In this document: in pieces, positions 37,559 to 47,005 of the stretch
Layout of the letters: every line of letters begins with the position of its first letter
Numbering within the stretch: position 1 is the stretch's first letter
The notes under the pieces: generated by a model
The model's database searches: none
Told to the model about the DNA's origin: nothing
What the model saw: only the letters and a program-made list of their open reading frames with translations
NCBI RefSeq assembly: GCF_007679965.1
Contig: NZ_VEHL01000006.1
Span: 248,001-312,000 of the forward strand
Length of the DNA stretch: 64,000 nucleotides
Direction: 5' to 3'
From: Bordetella genomosp. 13
GTDB lineage: Bacteria > Pseudomonadota > Gammaproteobacteria > Burkholderiales > Burkholderiaceae_B
Made by a program: the position numbers and the translations under genes

Positions 37559-38164
37559 TCAGCGCCTGGCGTCCGCCTGGACAAGCTTGATTTCCCGATG
37601 GGACAGGAACTGCTGGAAGTCCTTGGGCAGGGCATGCAGCGCCGCCGGCGAGCAGTCCATCGACACTTGCTCGCAGCGCGCCGCCAGCGATACGTACACC
37701 TTCATTTCGTCCGCCAACAGGTGGGGCACGAAGGACGACAGGGTCCGCTCTTCGAACAGGAACACCGGGTTCATCGACCGGGCCGCGATGAAGAAGGCAT
37801 CCCCGGTGGGCACCACCGACGAGGTGGCCTCGGTCCATGCCTGCCATACCTGCTCCTCGGTGGCGCCATCGCACCAGGACAGCGAGGCGGCGCCGACGTG
37901 CGTCCAGCCGGCTGCCGCGCACAGGCTTACCCAGGACGCCGCGGGGATCGATTGCAATTCCCGCCGGATCGTCGCCTCTCCTTCGCCGATCATCTGCGAG
38001 ATGCCTGCCGCCCGTTGCGGTTGCCCTGTCCTGACGAAGCGCGCGTACAGGTTGGCGTTCGAGTGTTGGATGCGCCACAGGTCGGGCATGCTCTGGCCAC
38101 CCTTGGACAGTATGGCGCCGGCCAATGCGGGCTTGCTGGATTCGATGTCGGTCTGCGTGTTCAT
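37559..38164 (-). CDS. Unrecognised protein of the vgrG module (201 residues)
   Basis: I do not recognise the family. 201 residues, apparently soluble, with no signal peptide or membrane helix. It has a Trp/Cys-rich middle (ASWVSLCAAAGWTHVGAASLSWCDG, 76-100) and a VFLFEER segment near 134. It lies 4 bp after the 275-residue gene and before PAAR. In such modules this position is often held by an adaptor/chaperone or an immunity protein. I see no clear DUF4123 pattern, so both remain open. Confidence 0.8.
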   Translation of the reverse strand: MNTQTDIESSKPALAGAILSKGGQSMPDLWRIQHSNANLYARFVRTGQPQRAAGISQMIGEGEATIRRELQSIPAASWVSLCAAAGWTHVGAASLSWCDGATEEQVWQAWTEATSSVVPTGDAFFIAARSMNPVFLFEERTLSSFVPHLLADEMKVYVSLAARCEQVSMDCSPAALHALPKDFQQFLSHREIKLVQADARR

Positions 38165-38168
38165 CGGG

Positions 38169-38996
38169 CTACGGGATCGGCTGCTGCATGAGGCGCGCGG
38201 GATTGAACTTGGTTTCCTCTATCGAGCAGCCCGCCGGGGGCAGTCCCTGCAGATAGGGATGAAGGTTGGGAATCTGCCGATAGGGCTGGTCGTAGCTCGG
38301 TGCGCTGTTCTCCACGGCGCAGCGCGCGCGCGAGCGGGCGGCCAGCTCCCAGTAGAGATTGCGAGGGCCCTCGACGCTCCAGACGCCCGCGGAGACTCCC
38401 ACGCCGCCTGCGACCAACCCCGTCCCGGCGTTGGCGATCGTGGCCCGGAAGATGAAATCGCTCGTCAAGCCGCCTGATATGCCGTTGTAGCCTTCGATCC
38501 GGTATATGCCCGCGGCCCCGACGGCCTCGATCTCGGCGCCGGCGATACCGCCAGGCATGCCCGCCAGGTCGTCGAACGAAAAGGGCTTGGTGGCATAGAC
38601 CAGCTGGGGGATCGCCTTCTTCATGCGCTCGTAGAGCGCCATGCCGCTACTGGCCTCGGCCTGCTCCCTTTCCATGGTGACGGCATCGTCGACCTTCTTG
38701 GCATTGCCGGCGAGATCGTTGACCTTCTCGAAGGCCAGGGCATCCCTGGCCGTGCCGCCCACGGCCTTGAATATCTTGCCGATGGGCGCACTGAGGGTGA
38801 CGCCGCAGTTCAGGATGTTCACCACGCTGATGGCCATGCTGTCCAGGCCGAGAAAGATGAAGCTGTGGTAGCCGCATACGACCGCGAAGCTGCCTTCATA
38901 GGAAATGAGCCAGCGCTTCGATTTCGCGCCCATGGTGCCCACCCACTCGTCGGGCTTCATCAGGTCGTTGCCGAACGGAAATTCCGAATTGCTCAT
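38169..38996 (-). CDS. Candidate type VI cargo effector (275 residues, unrecognised)
   Basis: No family recognised. 275 residues. A hydrophobic stretch spans about 44-72 (starting HSFIFLGLDSMAISVV), a charged helix-forming stretch is at 85-130, and a Gly-rich weakly hydrophobic region is at 148-208 (AGTGLVAGGVGVSAGV). The C-terminus is Pro-rich and ends PIP. No signal peptide. The mixture of hydrophobic and glycine segments suggests a membrane-active protein, but this is inference. It lies one base after the six-cysteine membrane protein gene and four before the 201-residue gene. Confidence 0.8.
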   Translation of the reverse strand: MSNSEFPFGNDLMKPDEWVGTMGAKSKRWLISYEGSFAVVCGYHSFIFLGLDSMAISVVNILNCGVTLSAPIGKIFKAVGGTARDALAFEKVNDLAGNAKKVDDAVTMEREQAEASSGMALYERMKKAIPQLVYATKPFSFDDLAGMPGGIAGAEIEAVGAAGIYRIEGYNGISGGLTSDFIFRATIANAGTGLVAGGVGVSAGVWSVEGPRNLYWELAARSRARCAVENSAPSYDQPYRQIPNLHPYLQGLPPAGCSIEETKFNPARLMQQPIP

Positions 38997-38997
38997 G

Positions 38998-39471
38998 TCA
39001 TTGGTCCGCCGGCGTGAGGAAGCAATACTGCTTCTCCCTGAACTGCATCGCCAGATAGGAGCAGCCGTTCCAGTCGTCCGTCATGCACGCCTGCTCGGGC
39101 CTGGCCATTTCTTCCATCGTGCATTTTTCGTTCGCGCATACCGTCGTGTAGACCTTTCCCGTGGGAAGGTGGCCCGCGGCGACGATGGTCTTGTCGCGGG
39201 GCAGGCCGAGTGCCGCGTAGGCGTCGAGCACTTTCTGCTGCTGCTGGCGGGTGCCCGATGCCGGAATGCGGCCCACCGTCATCTCGCCCGCCAGCAGCAT
39301 GTTCCTGTTGTATTCCTCGTACTGCGCGCTGTCGCACGTCAGCTGGCCGTTGGCAGATGCCAGCGCGGGCCTGCTTTTCTCGCCGTACAGCAACGACGCC
39401 ACCAGCAGCCCGATCACCACCAGCAACAGGATCCCTCCGGAAACCAGGAACTGCCTTTTATTCAGGATCAT
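38998..39471 (-). CDS. Single-pass membrane protein with six periplasmic cysteines (candidate immunity)
   Basis: 157 residues from the ATG at 39469-39471. One N-terminal membrane helix (9-29) is followed by an extracytoplasmic domain with cysteines at 46, 112, 117, 129, 137 and 150, an even number compatible with three disulfides. No family recognised. The gene starts five bases after the vgrG stop and ends one base before the next start, so it is tightly co-transcribed. A membrane-anchored periplasmic protein here could protect against a periplasm- or membrane-acting effector; alternatively it is itself an effector accessory. Confidence 0.85.
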   Translation of the reverse strand: MILNKRQFLVSGGILLLVVIGLLVASLLYGEKSRPALASANGQLTCDSAQYEEYNRNMLLAGEMTVGRIPASGTRQQQQKVLDAYAALGLPRDKTIVAAGHLPTGKVYTTVCANEKCTMEEMARPEQACMTDDWNGCSYLAMQFREKQYCFLTPADQ

Positions 39472-39476
39472 GGAAA

Positions 39477-41627
39477 TCAGTTCAGATTGATTTTCTTGGA
39501 AGAAAGCGCGATCTCGTTGGTGGCCTGCATCTCGATGCCGTTCTCGAAATTCAGGAAGAGCGTGTCTCCACTCAGCCTGATGAAGCCGTCGGCGGTCAGG
39601 CGCAATTCCGATTTGCCGACCTGGACATGGAACTCGCCATTCGAGGTCAGGGAAACGGTATTCGCGGCATCCGCCGAGAAATGCGAGCCGGACGTGAACT
39701 GTATGGAATGGCCCGCGCTCTCGACGATCGTGCCGCCGACCGTCACGGTCTTGGTCAGGCCCACGAACTGCGTCTTGACGCCGGCGGTGGCCTCGTTGAT
39801 GGCCTGGTCGGCGAACAGCGAATAGACGCCGCGGCCCAGCTGGTTGATGCCCGGTATGGGCAACGACTTGGCCACGTCTGCGATGCCTTCCACCAGCTTG
39901 CGAAACGAACTGGACAGCACGCGGCCCACGCCGCTGGGGCCCACGTGCAGGGTCATGCTCCCGTGCACCGACTCGCTGTGATTGCCGTCGACTTCGATGG
40001 CCTTGTGGTGCCCCACGGATTGCACCCAGTTGTTGTCGATCCGCTCGGTGTGGTTGTTCTTGGTCTTCTCGTTGCGGTCCTTCTGCGCCAGGACGTAGAT
40101 CTCTTCCTCTCCGGCCTTGTCCTCGAATCTCAGGGCATTGGCCGTGTGATAGTTGCCGCCCGGGCTGGAGCGCGTGTAGATGCCCATCTGGGTTTCGTTG
40201 TCGGGCAGCTTCCAGGGCGGCATCTTCGCCGCGTTGTATACCCGGCCCGTGATGATCGGGTAATCCGGATCGCCATTCAGGAAATCCACGATCACCTCGT
40301 CGCCGATGCGCGGCACCTGGATCGCGCCGAAATTGCCGCTGGCCCAGCTGCTGGACACGCGGATCCAGCAGGAGCTGTTCTCGTCGCGCTTGTCGTAGCG
40401 GTCCCAGTGGAAATGCACCTTGACCTGGCCGTACTCGTCGGTCCAGATTTCCTTGCCTTGCGGACCCACCACCACCGCGGTCTGCGGGCCCCTGGTGCGC
40501 GGCTTCTCCGTGATGCGAGGCGGCCGGAACGGCAGCTTCGAATCCTGTACCGTCAGATTGAACAGGCACCTGTGGCCCTGCGAGGCGTCGTTGCCCAAGG
40601 AGCTGTAGTTGTTTTCCTTCAGGTCGTAGCGCGTGGCCAGCACCAGGTATTCGCGGTTCTCTTCCGTGCGGGGGCAGCCGGTCAGGTTGAACAGCGATCC
40701 GGTGGCCACGCCGCGCGCCGTGCTGCGCAGCGTGCGGGTGTCGCGCACGTGGTGCTGCTCCTGCATGCGCTGGCGCGCGTAGCGCTCGCCCAGCGGGGTA
40801 TCGCCGTAGTTGCCGGGCCAGTCGTATACCTCGGCCTGGCTGTGCTCGTGCGACAGCTGGATCTGCTGGCGGGCCTTCAGGTCGGCATTGGGCGTGACGA
40901 AGTTGTAGTCGTTGGTCGTGTACTGGCCGGGTCGCAGGCCCTGGTACACCGCCATCTGCGTCATGTAGTCCTGCCGCGGCAGCGTCAGCTTGTCCTCGGG
41001 GAAATACGGGACCTGCTCATAGCCGGCCACGGTCTTGTGGCTCTGCACCTCGTCGCTCATCACCAGGGTGTGCTTGTCCTGGGCATGCCGGAAGTAGTAG
41101 TGGATGCCTTCGGCTTCCAGCAGCCGGCTGACGAACTGGAAATCGCTCTCGTCGTACTGCACGCAATAGACGCGCGGCTCGTAGTTCTCGGCCAGTTCGA
41201 ATTCGAATGCGTAACCGTAAGGCGCCAGCACCTGCTTGATGGTGTCCGGCACGGTCTGGTTCTGGTAGATGCGGAATTCCCGCTTGTGCGTGGCCAGCCA
41301 CAGCCAGGGCACCACAACGGCCTCGTATGCGAAATAGCGATCCGTGTCGCCCGCCTGTCCCACCAATGCAAAGCTGCCGATCACGCCGCCGAGATACCTG
41401 GGGGAGGCCGCGGCTTCTATCGTCAAAGTGAGGCGCTGGCCCAGCAGGCTGCCGACGTCGACCTGCATCGAGCGATGCAGCAGGCGCACGCGGTATTCGG
41501 ACAGGGTCGACAGGCCGTCCGTACCCTGCATGGCATCGAACAGAAATTCGGTGGATTCGGTACCGACCGAAACCCGTATTACGCGCTCTGCATTCAGTAT
41601 GTTGGTCAGTTCTGCAATCGAAGACAT
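39477..41627 (-). CDS. vgrG: Type VI secretion spike protein VgrG
   Basis: 716 residues from MSSIAELTNILNAERV (alternative starts at 41639 and 41678). The gp27-like part is N-terminal. The gp5 OB-fold signature DEYGQVKVHFHWDR lies near 397-410, followed by WIRVSSSWASGNFGAIQVPRIGDEVIVDF-like VgrG sequence, GDPDYPIITGRVYN, and a beta-helix region. The last 150 residues hold further beta repeats but no recognised toxin domain, so cargo is probably separate. It heads a five-gene minus-strand unit ending in PAAR. No TssB/TssC, sheath or ATPase genes are in the window, so this is an orphan island that depends on a T6SS elsewhere. Confidence 0.96.
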   Translation of the reverse strand: MSSIAELTNILNAERVIRVSVGTESTEFLFDAMQGTDGLSTLSEYRVRLLHRSMQVDVGSLLGQRLTLTIEAAASPRYLGGVIGSFALVGQAGDTDRYFAYEAVVVPWLWLATHKREFRIYQNQTVPDTIKQVLAPYGYAFEFELAENYEPRVYCVQYDESDFQFVSRLLEAEGIHYYFRHAQDKHTLVMSDEVQSHKTVAGYEQVPYFPEDKLTLPRQDYMTQMAVYQGLRPGQYTTNDYNFVTPNADLKARQQIQLSHEHSQAEVYDWPGNYGDTPLGERYARQRMQEQHHVRDTRTLRSTARGVATGSLFNLTGCPRTEENREYLVLATRYDLKENNYSSLGNDASQGHRCLFNLTVQDSKLPFRPPRITEKPRTRGPQTAVVVGPQGKEIWTDEYGQVKVHFHWDRYDKRDENSSCWIRVSSSWASGNFGAIQVPRIGDEVIVDFLNGDPDYPIITGRVYNAAKMPPWKLPDNETQMGIYTRSSPGGNYHTANALRFEDKAGEEEIYVLAQKDRNEKTKNNHTERIDNNWVQSVGHHKAIEVDGNHSESVHGSMTLHVGPSGVGRVLSSSFRKLVEGIADVAKSLPIPGINQLGRGVYSLFADQAINEATAGVKTQFVGLTKTVTVGGTIVESAGHSIQFTSGSHFSADAANTVSLTSNGEFHVQVGKSELRLTADGFIRLSGDTLFLNFENGIEMQATNEIALSSKKINLN

Positions 41628-41696
41628 CTCACCCCGCATGAATGAGCGACACCCCGCTGTGAATAGTTGCGTTGTCATGAAACGGTAGTGACCGTG

Positions 41697-41724
41697 GGCA
41701 TACTAATGGAACTGTCGCGGTCAA
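41697..41724 (-). promoter_or_regulatory. Putative vgrG promoter
   Basis: On the minus strand, TTGACC (plus coordinates 41719-41724, 5 of 6) is followed after 16 bp by TATGCC (41697-41702). The surrounding 41690-41770 is distinctly AT-richer than the flanking genes. Confidence 0.4.
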
Positions 41725-41903
41725 ATATCCGAGATTTGTTTTCAAATCGTCGTAGCTGCGTCTATCGGTAACGAAAAGGCGATATGCGCAGCCTTGCGGG
41801 CGCAATGCGACGCCGCCAGTGTGGGTCATGCCCGCGGCTTGTCGCCGCCCGCCCGTTTCTGTCCCCGCGTTGCAACGCCCGTCCTGCCATAGTTGGACGA
41901 AGC

Positions 41904-41933
41904 TTGCAAGTTGGCGCGCTCCCGTGCTAGCAT
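41904..41933 (+). promoter_or_regulatory. Putative promoter of the split S10 operon (rplC onward)
   Basis: TTGCAA (41904-41909) and TAGCAT (41928-41933), spaced 18 bp, both 4 of 6. Because rplC has been separated from rpsJ, the downstream genes need their own promoter. The 200-nt leader that follows contains a strong hairpin. Confidence 0.45.
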
Positions 41934-42028
41934 TCAAGACTTGCCATTTTTGGCATGGCCGCTCATGGTCCGTCCATACGGCCCTTTCCGTCTGAACCGC
42001 ACGCCTCGGCGGGCAGGATGGATCGGCT

Positions 42029-42054
42029 GGCGGGGTCCGGTCTTCGGATCCGCC
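42029..42054 (+). promoter_or_regulatory. Leader hairpin upstream of rplC
   Basis: GGCGGGGTCCG (42029-42039) pairs with CGGATCCGCC (42045-42054), one bulge and a GT pair. It could be a regulatory element like the S10 leader bound by L4, but here placed before rplC. Confidence 0.45.
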
Positions 42055-42135
42055 GGAATCATCACTTTGTAGGGCAAAAGCCTTTACCTTTGCCTGATTA
42101 GCCCCGACCAATCGCAGTCGGGAATGGAGAAAACG

Positions 42136-42825
42136 ATGTCGAATCCGACACCCACGCCGGCCGCCCATCGGCTGGGCCTGGTGGGCCGCAAGGTCGGCAT
42201 GACCCGCATTTTCACGGAAGATGGCGAATCCATCCCCGTGACCGTGCTGGACGTGTCCAACAACCGCGTGGCTCAGGTCAAGTCGCCTGAAGTCGACGGC
42301 TACGCAGCCGTCCAGCTGGCCTACGGCACTCGCCGCGCTTCGCGCGTCGCGAAGGCCCAGACCGGCCACTACGCAAAAGCTGGCGTCGAAGCCGGCAGCA
42401 TCCTCAAAGAGTTCCGCCTGGATCCCACCCGCGCCGCCGAATTCACGGCCGGTGCCGTGGTTGCCGTGGAATCCGTGTTCGAAGCCGGCCAGCAGGTCGA
42501 CGTGACGGGCACCACCATCGGCAAGGGCTTCGCCGGTACCATCAAGCGCCACCACTTCGGTTCGCAGCGCGCGTCGCACGGTAACTCCCGTTCGCACCGC
42601 GTTCCCGGCTCGATCGGTCAAGCGCAGGATCCCGGCCGCATTTTCCCCGGCAAGCGCATGGCCGGCCACCTGGGTGACGTTACCCGCACCGTCCAGAACC
42701 TGGACGTGGTGCGCGTCGACGCCGAGCGCGGCCTGCTGCTGGTCAAGGGCGCCGTCCCCGGTTCCGCCGGCGGCGATGTCATCGTGCGTCCGGCCATCAA
42801 GGCGCCGGCCAAGAAGGGGGCGTAA
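42136..42825 (+). CDS. rplC: 50S ribosomal protein L3
   Basis: 229 residues from the ATG at 42136, which has GGAGA five bases upstream; an earlier in-frame ATG at 42124 is inside that ribosome site. Contains [14 protein letters not shown] and the [18 protein letters not shown] loop reaching toward the peptidyl transferase centre. First gene after the vgrG insertion, 5 bp before rplD. Confidence 0.98.
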   Translation: MSNPTPTPAAHRLGLVGRKVGMTRIFTEDGESIPVTVLDVSNNRVAQVKSPEVDGYAAVQLAYGTRRASRVAKAQTGHYAKAGVEAGSILKEFRLDPTRAAEFTAGAVVAVESVFEAGQQVDVTGTTIGKGFAGTIKRHHFGSQRASHGNSRSHRVPGSIGQAQDPGRIFPGKRMAGHLGDVTRTVQNLDVVRVDAERGLLLVKGAVPGSAGGDVIVRPAIKAPAKKGA

Positions 42826-42830
42826 GCAAC

Positions 42831-43448
42831 ATGGATCTCAAGCTCCTGAACGACCAAGGTCAGGCCGCTACGTTCAGCGCGCCCGACACCGTCTTCGGTC
42901 GCGATTACAACGAAGCGCTGGTTCACCAGATCGTCGTGGCCTACCAGGCCAACGCGCGCAGCGGTAACCGTGCCCAGAAGGATCGTACCGACGTCAAGCA
43001 CTCCACCAAGAAGCCCTGGCGCCAGAAGGGTACCGGCCGCGCTCGCGCCGGTATGACCTCGTCGCCGCTGTGGCGTGGGGGTGGTCGCACGTTCCCGAAC
43101 TCGCCTGAAGAGAACTTCAGCCAGAAGGTCAACAAGAAGATGTACCGCGCCGGGATCCGCTCGATCCTGTCGCAGCTCGCTCGTGAAGACCGCATCGCCG
43201 TCGTCGAGACGTTCTCGCTCGAATCGCCCAAGACCAAGCTGGCAGCCGACAAGCTGAAGACGCTGGGTCTGGATTCGGTCCTGATCATCACCGACTCCGT
43301 CGATGAAAATATTTACCTCGCCACGCGCAACCTGCCGCACGTTGCCGTGATCGAGCCCCGTTATGCCGATCCGTTGTCGCTGATCCACTACAAGAAAGTG
43401 CTGATCACCAAGCCGGCCATCGCTCAACTCGAGGAGATGCTGGGATGA
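42831..43448 (+). CDS. rplD: 50S ribosomal protein L4
   Basis: 205 residues. The exit-tunnel loop region contains [16 protein letters not shown]4 also represses the S10 operon in enterobacteria. It overlaps rplW by 4 bp (ATGA). Confidence 0.98.
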   Translation: MDLKLLNDQGQAATFSAPDTVFGRDYNEALVHQIVVAYQANARSGNRAQKDRTDVKHSTKKPWRQKGTGRARAGMTSSPLWRGGGRTFPNSPEENFSQKVNKKMYRAGIRSILSQLAREDRIAVVETFSLESPKTKLAADKLKTLGLDSVLIITDSVDENIYLATRNLPHVAVIEPRYADPLSLIHYKKVLITKPAIAQLEEMLG

Positions 43449-43741
43449 ACGCCGAACGCTTGATGCAAGTCATTCTGGCGCCCGTCGTGACCGAAAAGGC
43501 CACGTTCGTCGCCGAGAAGTATCAGCAAGTCGCTTTCCGTGTCGTGGCTGACGCTACCAAGCCGGAAATCAAGGCTGCCGTCGAACTGCTGTTCAAGGTG
43601 CAGGTCGAGTCCGTGCAGGTCCTCAACCGTAAGGGCAAAGTCAAGCGCTTCGGCCGTTTCACCGGTCGTCGCCGCGGCGAGCGCAAGGCATATGTCTCGC
43701 TCGTCGAAGGCCAGGAAATCGACTTTGCGGAGGTGAAGTAA
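43445..43741 (+). CDS. rplW: 50S ribosomal protein L23
   Basis: 98 residues. L23 sits at the tunnel exit and docks trigger factor and SRP. It overlaps rplD by 4 bp, and its stop directly abuts the rplB ATG. Confidence 0.98.
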   Translation: MNAERLMQVILAPVVTEKATFVAEKYQQVAFRVVADATKPEIKAAVELLFKVQVESVQVLNRKGKVKRFGRFTGRRRGERKAYVSLVEGQEIDFAEVK

Positions 43742-44569
43742 ATGGCCCTCGTTAAAGTAAAACCGACTTCGGCCGGCCGTCGTGGCATGGTCAAGGTGGT
43801 CAACGCCTCCCTGCACAAGGGTGCGCCGGTCGCCTCGCTGCTCGAAAAGAAGATCCGTGGCTCGGGCCGTAACAACAACGGTCACATCACGGTTCGCCAC
43901 AAGGGCGGCGGTCACAAGCAGCACTACCGTCTCGTCGATTTCCGTCGCAACAAGGACGGCATCCCGGCGAAGGTCGAGCGTCTTGAATACGACCCCAACC
44001 GTACCGCGCACATCGCGCTGCTGTGCTACGCCGACGGCGAGCGCCGCTACATCATCGCTCCGCGCGGCCTGGAAGTGGGCGCCACGGTGCTGTCGGGCAT
44101 CGAAGCCCCGATCCGCGCCGGCAACACGCTGCCGATCCGCAACATCCCGGTCGGTACCACGATCCACTGCGTCGAGATGATCCCCGGCAAGGGCGCCCAG
44201 ATGGTGCGTTCGGCGGGTGCGTCCGCGGTGCTGCTGGCTCGCGAAGGTACGTACGCCCAGGTCCGCCTGCGCTCCGGTGAAGTGCGCCGCGTGCACATCG
44301 AGTGCCGCGCCACCATCGGCGAAGTGGGCAACGAAGAACACAGCCTGCGCCAGATCGGCAAGGCCGGCGCGATGCGTTGGCGCGGTATCCGCCCGACGGT
44401 TCGCGGCGTTGCCATGAACCCGGTCGACCACCCGCACGGTGGTGGTGAGGGTCGTACCGGCGAAGCTCGCGAGCCGGTCAGCCCGTGGGGTACCCCGGCG
44501 AAGGGTTTCAAGACCCGTCGCAACAAGCGGACGAACAACATGATCGTCCAACGGCGCAAGCGCAAGTAA
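43742..44569 (+). CDS. rplB: 50S ribosomal protein L2
   Basis: 275 residues with the conserved [18 protein letters not shown] and the C-terminal [13 protein letters not shown] loop containing the functional histidine. L2 is needed for subunit joining and peptidyl transfer. Confidence 0.99.
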   Translation: MALVKVKPTSAGRRGMVKVVNASLHKGAPVASLLEKKIRGSGRNNNGHITVRHKGGGHKQHYRLVDFRRNKDGIPAKVERLEYDPNRTAHIALLCYADGERRYIIAPRGLEVGATVLSGIEAPIRAGNTLPIRNIPVGTTIHCVEMIPGKGAQMVRSAGASAVLLAREGTYAQVRLRSGEVRRVHIECRATIGEVGNEEHSLRQIGKAGAMRWRGIRPTVRGVAMNPVDHPHGGGEGRTGEAREPVSPWGTPAKGFKTRRNKRTNNMIVQRRKRK

Positions 44570-44581
44570 GAGGCGAACACT

Positions 44582-44857
44582 ATGTCACGTTCGATCAAGA
44601 AGGGCCCGTTCGTCGATGCCCACCTCATCAAGAAGGTGGACACCGCCGTCGCGGGCAAAGACAAGAAGCCGATCAAGACCTGGTCGCGCCGTTCCACGAT
44701 CCTGCCCGAGTTCATCGGTCTGACGATTGCCGTGCACAACGGCAAGCAACACGTTCCCGTGTACGTCAACGAGAACATGGTCGGCCACAAGCTCGGCGAA
44801 TTCGCGCTGACCCGTACGTTCAAGGGTCACGCCGCCGACAAGAAGGCGAAGAGGTAA
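44582..44857 (+). CDS. rpsS: 30S ribosomal protein S19
   Basis: 91 residues, [15 protein letters not shown] start and the [14 protein letters not shown] motif. Part of the 30S head with S13. It lies 3 bp before rplV. Confidence 0.99.
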   Translation: MSRSIKKGPFVDAHLIKKVDTAVAGKDKKPIKTWSRRSTILPEFIGLTIAVHNGKQHVPVYVNENMVGHKLGEFALTRTFKGHAADKKAKR

Positions 44858-44860
44858 GCG

Positions 44861-45190
44861 ATGGAAACTACTGCCATTATCCGTGGGGTCCACATCTCCG
44901 CTCAGAAGACGCGCCTGGTCGCGGATCTGATCCGCGGCAAGTCGGTCGCTCAGGCGCTGAACATCCTTACGTTCTCCCCGAAGAAGGCCGCCGGCATCCT
45001 GAAGAAGGCTGTCGAGTCCGCCATCGCCAACGCCGAGCACAACGACGGCGCCGATATCGACGAGCTGAAGGTCACCACGATCTACGTGGACAAGGCCCAG
45101 TCGATGAAGCGCTTCTCGGCTCGCGCCAAAGGCCGCGGCAATCGTATCGAGAAGCAGACCTGCCACATCACGGTCAAGGTCGGAGCCTAA
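44861..45190 (+). CDS. rplV: 50S ribosomal protein L22
   Basis: 109 residues with [18 protein letters not shown]. Its beta-hairpin lines the exit tunnel at the macrolide constriction. It is 9 bp before rpsC. Confidence 0.98.
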   Translation: METTAIIRGVHISAQKTRLVADLIRGKSVAQALNILTFSPKKAAGILKKAVESAIANAEHNDGADIDELKVTTIYVDKAQSMKRFSARAKGRGNRIEKQTCHITVKVGA

Positions 45191-45199
45191 GGAGTCACG

Positions 45200-46000
45200 A
45201 TGGGTCAGAAAATTCACCCCACTGGGTTCCGTCTCGCGGTCACCCGTAACTGGTCCTCGCGTTGGTACGCCGACGACAAGGCCTTCGGCGGCATGCTGGC
45301 CGAAGATATCCGCGTTCGCGAATACCTGAAGAAGAAGCTCAAGAGCGCTTCGGTCGGTCGCGTGGTCATCGAGCGTCCCGCCAAGAACGCCCGCATCACC
45401 GTCTACTCGGCTCGTCCGGGCGTGGTGATCGGCAAGCGCGGCGAAGACATCGAAAGCCTGAAGAGCGATCTGCAGCGTCTGATGGGCGTGCCCGTGCACG
45501 TCAACATCGAGGAAATCCGCAAGCCGGAAACCGACGCTCAGCTGATCGCCGATTCGATCTCGCAGCAGCTCGAGAAGCGCATCATGTTCCGCCGCGCCAT
45601 GAAGCGCGCCATGCAGAACGCGATGCGCCTGGGCGCCCAGGGCATCAAGATCATGAGCTCGGGCCGTCTGAACGGCATCGAAATCGCGCGTACCGAGTGG
45701 TACCGCGAAGGCCGTGTGCCGCTGCACACGCTGAAGGCGAACATCGACTACGGCACCTCCGAAGCCCACACCACCTATGGTGTGATCGGCATCAAGGTCT
45801 GGGTCTACAAGGGCGACATGCTGGCCAATGGCGAGCTGCCCCCGGAAACCGCCGCTCCGCGTGAAGAAGAGCGCCGTCCGCGCCGTGCCCCCCGTGGCGA
45901 CCGTCCCGACGGCGCCCGCGCGGGCCGTCCGGGTGGCGGTGGTCGTGGCCGTGGTGGTCCCCGCAAGGCGGACGCTGCGCCGACGCCTGAAGGAGAATAA
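45200..46000 (+). CDS. rpsC: 30S ribosomal protein S3 with long Arg/Gly-rich tail
   Basis: 266 residues, longer than the E. coli protein of about 233. The KH domain motif [11 protein letters not shown] and the [20 protein letters not shown] region are normal. The last 45 residues form a Pro/Arg/Gly-rich tail ([12 protein letters not shown] then [11 protein letters not shown]). S3 lies at the mRNA entry channel and has helicase activity. The tail is probably disordered. Confidence 0.98.
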   Translation: MGQKIHPTGFRLAVTRNWSSRWYADDKAFGGMLAEDIRVREYLKKKLKSASVGRVVIERPAKNARITVYSARPGVVIGKRGEDIESLKSDLQRLMGVPVHVNIEEIRKPETDAQLIADSISQQLEKRIMFRRAMKRAMQNAMRLGAQGIKIMSSGRLNGIEIARTEWYREGRVPLHTLKANIDYGTSEAHTTYGVIGIKVWVYKGDMLANGELPPETAAPREEERRPRRAPRGDRPDGARAGRPGGGGRGRGGPRKADAAPTPEGE

Positions 46001-46002
46001 CC

Positions 46003-46419
46003 ATGCTGCAACCGTCTCGCAGAAAATATCGCAAAGAGCAGAAGGGCCGCAACACCGGCCTGGCTACCCGCGGCGCTGCGGTTTCCTTCGGCGAATTCGG
46101 CCTGAAGGCAACCGGCCGCGGCCGTCTGACCGCCCGTCAGATCGAAGCCGCCCGTCGTGCCATCAACCGTCACATCAAGCGTGGCGGCCGTATCTGGATC
46201 CGTATCTTCCCCGACAAGCCGATCTCGCAAAAGCCGGCCGAAGTCCGGATGGGTAACGGTAAGGGCAACCCGGAGTACTGGGTCGCCGAGATCCAGCCCG
46301 GTAAGGTGCTGTACGAAATGGAAGGGGTCAGCGAAGAGCTGGCGCGCGAGGCGTTCCGCCTGGCTGCTGCCAAGCTGCCGATCTCCACGACGTTCGTTGC
46401 GCGTCATATCGGTTCTTAA
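46003..46419 (+). CDS. rplP: 50S ribosomal protein L16
   Basis: 138 residues, [16 protein letters not shown] start and the [12 protein letters not shown] motif. Contacts the A-site tRNA elbow. Two bases after rpsC. Confidence 0.99.
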   Translation: MLQPSRRKYRKEQKGRNTGLATRGAAVSFGEFGLKATGRGRLTARQIEAARRAINRHIKRGGRIWIRIFPDKPISQKPAEVRMGNGKGNPEYWVAEIQPGKVLYEMEGVSEELAREAFRLAAAKLPISTTFVARHIGS

Positions 46420-46428
46420 GGAGTCCAC

Positions 46429-46620
46429 ATGAAAGCCAGCGAACTCCGTTCGAAGGATGCCGCCGAGCTCGGCAAAGAGCTCGAAAGCCTGCTGAAGGCC
46501 CAATTCGGCCTGCGTATGCAGAAGGCCACGCAGCAGCTTGCCAACCACCGCCAGCTGCGTAACGTCCGCCGCGACATCGCGCGCGTCCGTACGCTGCTGA
46601 CCGAGAAGGCAGGGAAGTGA
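46429..46620 (+). CDS. rpmC: 50S ribosomal protein L29
   Basis: 63 residues, helical hairpin with [17 protein letters not shown]. Sits near the tunnel exit. Two bases before rpsQ. Confidence 0.98.
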   Translation: MKASELRSKDAAELGKELESLLKAQFGLRMQKATQQLANHRQLRNVRRDIARVRTLLTEKAGK

Positions 46621-46622
46621 TT

Positions 46623-46904
46623 ATGAGCGAAACCCAAAACACCCAAGTTGCCAAGCGCCAGCGCACGCTGGTCGGCAAGATCGTCAGCAACAAGATGGAC
46701 AAGACCGTCGTCGTTCTGGTTGAACGTCGCGTCAAGCATCCCATCTACGGCAAGATCGTCATGCGTTCGGCCAAGTACAAGGCGCACGACGAGACGAACC
46801 AGTACAACGAAGGCGATACGGTCGAGATCGCCGAAGGCCGCCCCATCTCGCGCTCCAAGGCGTGGTCGGTGGTGCGCCTGGTCGAAGCTGCCCGCGTCAT
46901 CTGA
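46623..46904 (+). CDS. rpsQ: 30S ribosomal protein S17
   Basis: 93 residues from [18 protein letters not shown]; a GTG two codons upstream would overlap rpmC and is not preferred. Contains [19 protein letters not shown]. It ends the S10 operon here with a strong terminator, because an accessory block separates it from rplN. Confidence 0.97.
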   Translation: MSETQNTQVAKRQRTLVGKIVSNKMDKTVVVLVERRVKHPIYGKIVMRSAKYKAHDETNQYNEGDTVEIAEGRPISRSKAWSVVRLVEAARVI

Positions 46905-46942
46905 TGCAGGCGATGCGCGGCGCCTCGGCCGCCGTGCAATGA

Positions 46943-46977
46943 AAAGGCCGGAAGTCCCTGGGACTTCCGGCCTTTTT
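46943..46977. terminator. Strong bidirectional terminator after rpsQ
   Basis: A 15-bp perfect stem, AAAGGCCGGAAGTCC (46943-46957) with GGACTTCCGGCCTTT (46961-46975), loop CTG. T runs exist on both strands, so it can also end the minus-strand hydrolase transcript arriving at 47006. Confidence 0.93.
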
Positions 46978-47005
46978 CTTTGCCGTGCCTGCCTTCACGC
47001 CGGCG

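Noticed and set aside
39477..41627. VgrG carrying its own C-terminal toxin domain
   Set aside because: The C-terminal residues read as further beta-helix repeats with no catalytic motif, so cargo is more likely encoded by the adjacent genes.
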